A program made the position numbers and the translations under genes. This document shows positions 54,786 to 64,000 of a stretch of 64,000 bases of DNA, in pieces (positions within the stretch are counted from its first letter, which is position 1; every line of letters starts with the position of its first letter). The stretch lies in assembly GCF_000315625.1 (NCBI RefSeq), contig NW_005434646.1, forward strand, positions 16,993 to 80,992, written 5' to 3'. The notes beneath the pieces are model-generated. The model was given only the letters and a program-made list of their open reading frames with translations, did not search any database and was not told the DNA's origin. The DNA is from Guillardia theta CCMP2712 (taxonomy: Eukaryota > Cryptophyceae > Pyrenomonadales > Geminigeraceae).

Positions 54786-57700
54786 CTAACGCAAGTCGAC
54801 TTCAATCTGCTTCCTCAGATCTGCGGTCTTCTCCTTCACCTCCTCGTTGTCCACTGCTCGAGCATACTGACCATCTCCCATCAGAAGAGCCTCACCGTGA
54901 GGAAGGGAGGGAGGGCAGGAGAAGGCGAGTGAGGAACGTGGGGATGCGGGAAGGAGGAAGACGAAGAGGAGGAGGAGGAGGAGGGATGAACCTGGATCGC
55001 TGCGAGAGCGACAACGATAGTGATGACAAGGTTGAGGGTGGCAGCAAGAGGATCCGTGGGCTCAGAGAAGGCGGAGAAGCCGATGAAGAGGAAAATGTAG
55101 ACGAGGACCAGAAGAACACTCTTGAAGAAGTTGGCGATCACCTTGAAGCGCAAGTCACAAATAGCCAATGCTGCGTTGAAGGTCTGCAGACAGAGGAGGA
55201 GGAGGAGGAGGAGGAGGAGGAGGAGGAGGAGGAGGAGGAGAGCTTTCTCACCAAACCAGGAAAGGAGATATTGTTCTGTTTGATCGCTTTGTCGATTCTG
55301 TCTGCCGTGAAAACAGCGACGAAACGTGAAGGGATTCCAAGTTTCCCTTTGATCCACCACGTTTGGTCGTGAACCGACTTGGTCACTGAGTTCTTCACTC
55401 TCGTCTGCAAACATTGTCAGATTGGCCCTCTATCTCTGCGTCTTGCACAATGCTGTCCAGCTCCAGCTCCTGCCCCTGCCCCTTGCTCCCTCTCCCCTCT
55501 GGCATGCCTTTCTCTCTCCTTCCTTTCGTGCTGTTCTCACCAGGAAGATGTTGTCTTTGAGGATGTTCAACACAAAGAAGCTCAGCACTCCTCCAGCTGA
55601 GAACTAGCAGACAAGTAAGACTAGGCATCTCGAATCCAACAAGTGGTCTTGGAAGAGGCAGAGGTAGGGGAGGGGAGGAGAGGAGAGGAGAGGAGAGGAG
55701 AGGAGAGGAGAGGAGAGGAGAGGAGAGGAGAGGAGAGGAGAGGAGAGGAGAGGAGAGGAGAGGAGAGGAGAGGAGAGGAGAGGAGAGGAAAAGGAGTAAG
55801 GAGAAGAATCTGGCACGCAGGTTTTACCACGACAGGTCCGGACTTGGCTGGGCTGATGACGATGAGGCCGAGAATGATCCAGAAGGAAGAGAGGAGGACG
55901 AGGAACAAGGAGAGCCAGAGGAAGAAGAAGTAGACCACGTAAAACGCGATCCTGATCACTTGGCGCATCGAAGGGATGTGAACTAGGGGCGGGCCGAGGC
56001 CGAGGGAGTGGAGGGGGCTCTTGCGAACATACCAGACGCGATAGGGAATCTGCTAGGATGTGAGGGGGGGAGCGAAGGTGTGGAGGTGAACCTGAAGGTG
56101 GTAGAGCGACAACTCCAAAAGGATGACGACCCAGAAGATGTACACGAGGTACTGAAGGACAGAGACGACAATGTTCTTGCTCATTAAACATGTACACCTG
56201 TAAAAATGATCATCGTCACCGTCATCATCGACATCGTCATCGTTAGCAGCAACAGCAGGGTATCAGCGCGGTAATGTTACTTACTTGTCAGCTCGAGACT
56301 CGCATAAAGTCTTTAGCCAAGATTCCTCGAAGATTGACGACAAGTAGAGCGGCAAGATGGAAGGAAAGACAGCAATCAAAACCTGAAGGATCATAACAAA
56401 AAAATCTCAGATCATATCGCACAAATCACAACCAACAATCAAGTTAATTGACTCGGTTTTACCTCTCGCACTGCTATTATCATCCGGTAGTAGAGGGTCT
56501 TCGGGGTCCCCAAATCTCCAAGAAAGTCTTCGCACATGCAGAAAAAGTTTGTCGTACCAATCTGACGGTACGAGATGAGAAAGAAGATAAGATAGAAGAT
56601 AAGATAAAGGATAAAAGATGAGACAAGATAGAAGATAAGACAAAGGATAAAAGATAAGATAAGATAGAAGATAAGGAAGCAAACGAAATGATAATCATCA
56701 TGGTGACACATCGTCAGCAATCGACGCATCAACTCTTACAAGGTCATCTTGATCTTCATTCACTGCCTCCTCCGCATTGTCCATCTCTTGCGCATGCACT
56801 CGCTTCAACCTCTCAATCTCGTTGAGCGCCTGCTGGCCGTCAACCCTGCAGCGCCTCCCTCCCTTCCCTCTCTTCTCCCTCCCTCCCTCTCTTCTCCCTC
56901 CCTCCCTCTATTCTCCCTCCCTCCCTCTCTCCTCCCTCCCTCCCTCCCTCCCTCCTCGTCCCTAGCTCCTCGCTCCTCCATCGCTCCTCTATCCCTCCCG
57001 CCTTGTCTCCTCGCTCCCACCTTTTCTCTCTCGACGTCATCGTCGCTCTGAGCGATCTGCTTCAACTCCTTCATCTCTCGCTGAATCTTGAGGTGCTGCA
57101 TCAGCGCGTTCTCGAAGAGCATCCTCGTGTTCAGATGCGCCCGCCTGAAGTCCAGGAGGTACTTCCGTCCTGCCTTGAACGCCAGCCACGTGCAGTAGCA
57201 GGCGCACAGGCCTGGGAAGAGAACTCCGATCCAGACGATGGCGTTGAGAAGCCCATAGCTGGAGGACACAAACTTCTCGAGCCTCGTCGCTCCCGAGTCC
57301 GGGTCTGTGTAGAAGATCTGAAGCAGAATCGTCACAGGGGGGCAGGCGAAGGAGAAGGAAGGAGGAAAAGGGGGGGGCGGGGGAGGGAGAGAGAAGGAGG
57401 AGGGGGGGGGCAGGGAAAGGTGGGAGGCTGGAGAAGAAGGCGGAGGAGGAGAAGTAGGGGAGAGGAAGGAGGAAGACCGGGGGACTCACCGCACTATCAC
57501 CGGCGACGGACTTGAAGATAACGACTGAGCTGCCTGGGATCGGCTTGGGGGGCTGGGAGGGAGGGAAGTTGACGAGGGAGTTAGTGAGAAGATCCTTGAT
57601 AGTGATGAGCCGAGCGTTGAAGGCGGGTGAGTCGACCTGAACGGTGTGGGGGCAGAAGGAGGGGTTGATCCTGCTCTGACTGCTGAGCGTGGAGGGCATG

Positions 57701-60700
57701 AGCAGCCCGAAGGAAGCGACGGAGAGGAACCAGGGATGGAGGACAACGTAGCGAATGTTCTTCACCCAAGTGAACGAACCCGTGATGGTCTCAGGCACCC
57801 CAGGGCCGGAGAGGCCGAAGGTGAAGATCTCCTGCTTCGGGATATTGTCGCCGCCAGGATGGAAGAGAAGGTCGAGGACTTGCTTGTCTGACGTGACGAT
57901 GTCCGACGGCAGCGTTACGCTCGCTTGCGGGCCACTGCCCTTGTAGGACACGACGGTGTCCGTGGCTGAGCCGACCTCGAAGGTGATCTGACCCGACTGA
58001 GACTCGAAGACGAACGTCTGGTCCAACTGCCCTCCTATGTAGTTGTACTTTGCGGGGTCGACAACGATGCCGTTGTAGGGCTGGTCGGGGATCGGGTGCA
58101 AGTCAGCTCGGGAGAAACCTGCACAGATATCCCTGCGATGACGTCAGCAACTTCAGCTACACCCTAGCTCGAACTCACCTGCAGCACTGGCCCGCTAGGT
58201 TGCATGTGCCCGCAACTCCCGAGATGCCGTCGTAGGCGAGAAGGGAAGGAGGGACGAGGTCGCAAGAGGGCTTGCACAGGCACTGAGGAGACTCGATGAT
58301 GGTGCACAGATTCAGGTCGTAGCATCCGGGGGAGAGGGGCCGAGCAAGAGTGGGGCACTGAAGCTTGCAGGTGGAAGTCGTCGAGTCCCACACGCCCCCC
58401 ATGGTCGCGGCGACGCACTCGGCCTGAGAGGTCGCGTTGGTGGCGTTGAGGCGGATGGCAGAGGAGGGGAGGAAGGCGCAAACTTGCTCGCAGGACCCCT
58501 GGACGTACAGGGAGCCCTTGGCGGCAGCCAGACAGACCTTGTTCGCCTCCTTCTGCCAGAAGCTCACCGACGTCGCGTACTTGGTGGTGACCGTTAGGTC
58601 TGCGTTGACGCTGCGGAAGCTGGAGGCCTCGAGGGAGGCGACGTCTTCGGCTAGCAGGTAGCCGGACGTGACGTCAAACTTGAAGCTACGGGCGCTGAGG
58701 CCGCGGAACCTGGCGTTTATGAAGTTTCCGAGGATGGTGAAGGAGTTGGGGCCGAAGTCAATGGAGAAGTCCTGGGAGTCTTGATCCATGGAGCCAGCTC
58801 GGATGCTGCTGGTGAACCCGTTGAAGTCTTTGATTGTCATCTCAGGGATGATAAAGTTGGCAGGGACGATGACGATCACGTTGCAGTAGTAGTCAACGTA
58901 CTTGACGTCGCTCGGCCGCTTGTTGATAACTTTAATCGACGCACTTGCCGAGCATGTCAGCGACTGCAGCTCAACGTCTGGGTGCTTCAGGTAGGCAAAT
59001 TTGACCTTGAGAGCTCGGACCTGGTTGTCACCTGCCTTGGGGAAGATGGAGGGGTTGGCGGGGAGGAAGCGCAAGTCGCACTTGTCGAGCTCTAGCGTGA
59101 TGCTGGAGGCTGTGTCGAGGTAGTACTCGGACTGAAACGAGCACAGCAGGATGACCGTCTGCTGCGCAACGATGAGTATGACGAAGGCGGAGGCGATGAG
59201 GTCGAGGGTAAGGAAGAACTGCAGGTAGTCTGCGTCGTCTGGAGGCCAGATGTGAAGCAACCGGCCGATCCTCTTGGCGTCTCTGCGCTTCTTGCGGAGG
59301 TAGGAACGCACTGACCCGTGTCTACGGGAGGCCCAGCGAACAAACGTGTATCCTCCGACGGTGAACAACAGGAAGGCGACGCCGAGGATGATGCCTACTT
59401 GCAGCCATGGCGGCAGAGTAGCTTTGCATGAGCCGTAGCTCAAGTACTTGAGGTTCAGGCTGTTCACCTGGCAGCTCTCGAAGATGGGCTTGCTCTTGCC
59501 GATCATGCACTTTCCCTTCCCCCCGCAGTGCGAGTGGCACCACCCGCAGTCACCAACACAAGTCTCGCAGCTGTCGGCCTGGCACAGCGACATCCCTCCT
59601 ATCACCACGTCTAGGTTCGCTCTCCCTTGTGCTGGCAGGCTCGGGGCATGCGGCTCTGCCAGCAGACCGTCGTCGCAGGGGCGGGACATGCCGCACTTGT
59701 GGTTGCCGCTGCACTCGCCGAAGTTGTTGTTGTCAGAGGCCTTAACGACGAAGGGAGCGTAGCCCTGAAAGGTCGGGTCCGCGTCGTAGAAGAGACGCTC
59801 CAGGATCACGTTGACCGACTCCATCCTGCCCTTCACTCGGAGGATGCGGACCTGACTGGTGTCTTGCTCGTCATAGATCATGTAGTACGACAGCGAGGGG
59901 ACGAGCTTGGAGATGGTGAAGCGTCCTGCCGGGCCAGTTCCAGGCCTTCCGATCTGAATCTCTAGCGTCATGTTGCCGAAGGGCGTGTCGTTCATGTCGA
60001 CGTCGGAGATGGAGAGGAAGGGCAGGACGCCGGAGGACTTGAGGTAGTTGAAGGCTGCAGTTGAAGAAGCTCCCGCGAGCGGAGGAACGCGAGAGAAATT
60101 CTGGAAAATGCTGACGTCAGAGCTGCAGCGGATCCCTTGCTTGTTCTGGTTCTGCATCCAGTCGACGTAGCAGCGGAGGCCCTGCGAGTAGCTGAAGACG
60201 TAGGAGGGCCTGGCGACCACTGGAGGATCATTGACCCCTACCACGCGGATCATGATAGTGCTCAAGGCTGCATCTGAGTAAGAGCCTTTGACGTCATACC
60301 ACTCGTCAGTGAACCCTTGGTCCGCCACCCACACCTTGAGCGCGTCCTGCCCGTAGAAGTTGGGGTTGCCCACGTAGACCATGTACTTCTGCGCGAGGAT
60401 GGTCTGGATCTCATCGCGGGTGGCAAAGAAGGCGATGGAGGACTGGTTGATGGCGCAGGAAAGCTGATTGCCACAGACCTTGTAGCAGGTCGGGGCAGTC
60501 AGAGTCTTCTTGAGACATGTGTGGATGGAGTCGTAGGTGGCTGTCAAGTTCTGCAGGAAGATGATTGGGAGGTCGCTCCTGCCGGGAGGAGCAGCGATAG
60601 TGAGCTTGCCGTGCGTGACTTGCAGCTCGATCAGAAGCCTTCCCGGAGGATACGCGCTACTGTCGCACGTCAAAGGAGCATCGCACTTGCACATCCCTTG

Positions 60701-63700
60701 CCCGCACAAGCATCCCTGATTGCACGTGCAGCCATCGACACTGAGAGGATCCGAGCACAAGTAGTGGGGCTGCCATGAACGTCAGACGCATTCCAGGACT
60801 CCTCCTCCTCCCTCACCCTGCCGCGCTTGGCGATCTCGATCGCCTCATTGGAGTCTACGTCCTCGATCCATAAGATGTTCGGGGTGACTGTGAACAAGGT
60901 GTCTTCGTCGATGTCGATGTAAGTTCGTCGCGTCGGGTTGCAAGACAGCATGTAATCTTTGCTTGCCGGGGGGATTTTCATGCAACTTGAAATCAACAGT
61001 CAGGGGGTAAAGAGAGCAGAGGAGGGAAAGACCTTGAGGTGTTGGCATCCTGCACCATGTTCATTGCACTCGTTCCCCACTTGATGCCGATGACAGGAGG
61101 ATCGTTGATCGACTCCACCAGCACATCCAACTTGCCCGTCCCTTGCAGCCTCGCGTCGACACTGAAAGAGCGTCAGGAGAAGGGAGGGTACACAGAGCAA
61201 GTCGAGGGGCAGTGCTCACAAGCTCTTAGCGTAGTTGTCCGATATCGCTCCCTGATCGTTGAAGTCGAACTGAATGTACTCGGGGATGAAGACGCGGCTG
61301 TTGTAGTTCGAGTTCCCCAAGTAGATCAGGCGAGTGAGCCCCGTGTTGAGCGCGTCCATGGTCCCCTCGATTGACAGTTGCTGATTGCCGACCCCCATCA
61401 CGGGGCTAGGGAACGCGTTGAGGCCAACGGCAGGAGGCCAACCATTCCATTGCTTGGGGACAACTTTGGCTTCCTGGAAGACACACAGGCCGTTGTCGCC
61501 GTTGTCAGCGATACAGTCCTTGTTCAACAGGCACAGGCTGCCGTCGTTGCTGCATCGCTTCTCCTGTAGGATCAGGCTCTCGAGAAAGTGAACCCTGCCG
61601 TGCTGGGCAGTGATGTTCAACAAGAACTTCTTGGAAGAGAATCCGAAGTCACTCGAGTCCGGGTCCTGGATCTTGATCGGGTTGTTAAAGAGAGCAAACC
61701 CGTTTACAGCAGCTGTTGGCGACACAGGGCTCGGCGTGCATCCTGGTCTGCAGGGAGCCTGTTGGCACCTACTCCAAGGGTCGCTGACGACAACAGCAGG
61801 ACAGAGGCAGGGGCAGGGGATCTGGTTGTACAGCTCTCCTGTGAGCGAGCTCCAGGTTGCTGCCTTGCCATCCTCTGACGCTGTCACGATGCGCGAGCCA
61901 TCGGGGGTCAGGCCTACTTTGACCACTGGCTTCCCGGAGAAATGAACCGTCGTGACCTCGTAGCGGTCGAGCAACTGGCCAGTCTCGAGGTCCCACATGT
62001 GGATCGCCGAGTCTGTGCTGACCTTGTAGGTCTGACGATTGTAGGGGCTCCGATAGCCCCCGACTGAGACCAGGATGGGAGCCGCGACCCGCCCCAGCAG
62101 CTTCGCCGCACTGACAGTAGAGAGGGACAGGACTTGGTCGATGTGCCCAGTGAGCACTCGGAGACGCTCGTAAGTCAGCAGGTCCCATATCATGATGAGC
62201 TTGTCTTCAGACCCGGTGATCAGCAGCCTTCTCTCAGGGACGTTCAAGATCGTTATGGAAGTGATGGGGCCAGTATGAGCCGTCTTCAGCGCCGGATTGC
62301 AGCCTGCACTCGCTGGGCCGAGACACGCAAGCTCGTTCCCGAAGGAGTCCGTTAGGTCATAGATCCTGCAGCTCATATCATCCGAACAGGACACGCCTCG
62401 CTGCACCACACTGCCCGCATCGGGGATCTCGTACAATGCAACAGTCGTAACAACATCCTTGTGCCCGAGGAAGGATGCGACCTGAGTCCCGTTGACTACG
62501 GTCAAACCTCCCACCTTCCTCAGCTGCTTCCCAGTGGCAATGTCCCAGAAGATCACCGCCCGATCGAAACCTCCGCTCATGATCATCGTCCCGGGGTAGT
62601 TGACGGCCACGCAAGTGATCCCCATCTCGTGACCGTACGACTTGGTGGAACTAGGAAGAGGCATCTTGATCAGCTGTTTCATCGCCGACGTATCCCACAC
62701 TCGAATGCTTCGATCAGGAGTCTTTCCTGCAGTCACTTCGTATGCTCCGCTGCATGTGATGATCTTAGAATCGTCAAGCGTCATCGCCACCCCGTTGATC
62801 GTCTCCCCGTGAGCGTTCAAGATGCTGTTGACCGGCCGCGTGTCCCTCAGGTCCCACAGGTAGATGCTGCCCTGAGAGTCCACTGTGACGATCTTTGTAT
62901 TGGCGTCGTTGATGTCCATGTTCACAGTCTGTGACAAGTCCTCGTGGGCACTGAGAGAGGCAGGAAGGGAGATGCTGGGAGCGTTGTTCACAGCCCGTGT
63001 TCGGATCCTCAGGAGGATGTTTGACTTCCGGATGTTGCGAACTCCTCCATCGGAGTTGCCCAGGTCATCCCCCGACACTGTCAGCAAGTCCACTGAGTCA
63101 ACAGTGATGTCAAAGTTCACAGGGCGGTCGAACAAGGAAGGGCGGTAGAGGCGATTATAGAAGGGGCGGGTCTTGTAGGAGATAGCTGCTAGAGCTCTGT
63201 TCACGTCGTCCAAGGCCCCGAAGAATTTGATGATGGGCGAGCCGACACCATTGACTGTGAGCGGCTCAACCACAGCCTGAGCTTGCGATCCGACTTTGAG
63301 GTAAGCGGCTGGTAGACATTGGTCCGTAGGCCGAGCCTTGGTGGGGGGATATATGTACATGCATGGAGTGCCGTACCGCTGCGTCAGCGCAGGATACCCT
63401 CCCGCTTTCTTATCGTACACCATCAGCTGCCCCCCAACAGTGTAATATGGTCCACAGACTCCATTTCCCTTCACCCCCGGCACGCAGCCACAATAGGAAT
63501 CTGCAGCGAAAGCAGCGCAATCGGAATCTGCAGAGCAGCGATGAGTGATGTTTGAGCAGCAGTAACAAGGTTTGCTAGCACTGCCGCAAAACCCTCCCAA
63601 CTGTGACTCTGCGCAATCCTGACTGGAGGTACATGGAATTCCCAGAGAGAAATTGTTGGGAACTAGCCCCACTGGAAGTCCTCCACAAGTGAGGTCCTTA

Positions 63701-64000
63701 GAGCTGACAGCATTCTTCAGAGACTGTTTGTATGCACTGAAATCTTTTGATCGATTCAAGTAGATCACGATGTACCCATCTGTTGCACAGTTGTTTATGA
63801 TGCTGCATCGACAGTTCGGGTTTGCGATGATATCCGTTCGCACACCAGTAGTGCACTCCGACGTGCCAGCATTTTCGTTGGAACAAACATCCTCAAGCGT
63901 GACCGGAGAACCTGGTGGAGAGTTGAAGAGGTTCGACAATCTGCAAAGGTCGTGTCCTGCAATGAAACTCTGAAGAGAGACGTACTCGCTCGTGTTGTCA
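54786..64000 (-). CDS. Very large polytopic membrane protein with cadherin-like ectodomain and inserted WD40 propeller (5' end outside window)
   Basis: The frame is open at 64000 (DNTSEYVSLQSFIAGHDLC), so the start lies to the right. 63939-61216 encodes Cys-rich modules and cadherin-like repeats (NNAPSISLPASLSAHEDLSQ), then seven WD40 repeats (YLWDLRD, RVWDTSA, IFWDIATG, IYDLTD, MIWDLLTY, HMWDLETG, TWSSLTG) and the rest of a cadherin-like unit (IQDPDSSDFGFSSKKFLLNI). 61160-58175 adds more such repeats (NDPPVV), then hydrophobic segments LQVGIILGVAFLLFTVGGY and LIASAFVILIVAQQTVILL. 58100-54786 has at least six more membrane segments over many exons (WIGVLFPGLCACYCTW, FYVVYFFFLWLSLFLVLLSS, FKSVLLVLVYIFLFIGF) and ends LRKQIEVDLR at 54786. 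Introns include long (GGAGA)n and (GGA)n tracts. A receptor or channel is likely; the family is not recognised. Confidence 0.75.
55196..55242. repeat. (GAG/GGA)n microsatellite in an intron
   Basis: About 15 gga units on the plus strand; it lies in an intron of the large minus-strand gene, where it forms a polypyrimidine tract before the acceptor. Confidence 0.9.
55672..55790. repeat. (GGAGA)n pentanucleotide array in an intron
   Basis: About 22 ggaga units without interruption. As transcribed (minus strand) it is a long pyrimidine tract. Confidence 0.92.
56565..56670. repeat. agataaga-type purine-rich repeat in an intron
   Basis: Imperfect tandem units such as gataagatagaagataaga between exons of the large gene. 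Confidence 0.75.

Noticed and set aside
54786-58101. Assignment of the C-terminal membrane part to the polycystin/TRP family
   Set aside because: Number and spacing of hydrophobic segments could fit, but I see no pore or PLAT/REJ/GPS motif, so the family is left open.

Overview
This window looks like the left end of a chromosome from a unicellular alga, most like a cryptophyte such as Guillardia theta (organism call is inference). The support is as follows: many GT-AG introns of about 40-60 nt; plant-type CCCTAAA/TTTAGGG telomere repeats; two nucleus-encoded proteins that open with a hydrophobic signal followed by a Phe-containing presequence of the kind used to enter secondary plastids; and a flagellar-type SHIPPO-repeat protein.

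Region 1 (1-17337) is subtelomeric and strikingly ordered. Short TTTAGGG arrays separate blocks that all read on the minus strand. One block (8854-14306) is a 5'-truncated, frameshifted non-LTR retrotransposon with RT (FADD box), a probable RNase H region, a CCHC knuckle and a six-unit TAA-type tail ending directly in telomere repeat. The other five blocks carry copies of one protein family of about 715 aa (two intact, three broken), each apart from its neighbours by a leader minisatellite of 18-20 bp units whose sequence differs between most copies. One of these blocks (14329-17273) ends in a 3' tail related to that of the retrotransposon, which suggests that the 715-aa protein is the ORF1/Gag of telomere-targeted retroelements. 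One copy is cut off by telomere repeat, as after chromosome healing, and another has 46 bp replaced by exactly six telomere repeats.

Region 2 (17338-31610) is gene-poor and partly degenerate. It holds a discoidin-like/Cys-rich membrane protein, a charged repeat region, a ZPR1-like gene, several uncertain exons, a clear SK-type potassium channel on the minus strand and a frame-broken Crinkler/RHS-type P-loop NTPase with a signal peptide.

Region 3 (31618-64000) is conventional and compact, with genes alternating in orientation and small gaps: an R3H plus SF1 (IGHMBP2-like) helicase, a SHIPPO/PDZ protein with a 692-bp internal duplication, an M17 leucyl aminopeptidase with plastid-type presequence, a Nudix protein, a PSI-domain membrane protein, a polyQ/MASQP-repeat protein, an ankyrin protein, a six-repeat gelsolin/villin, and a very large polytopic membrane protein that runs off the right edge and carries a seven-blade WD40 propeller inside its cadherin-like ectodomain.
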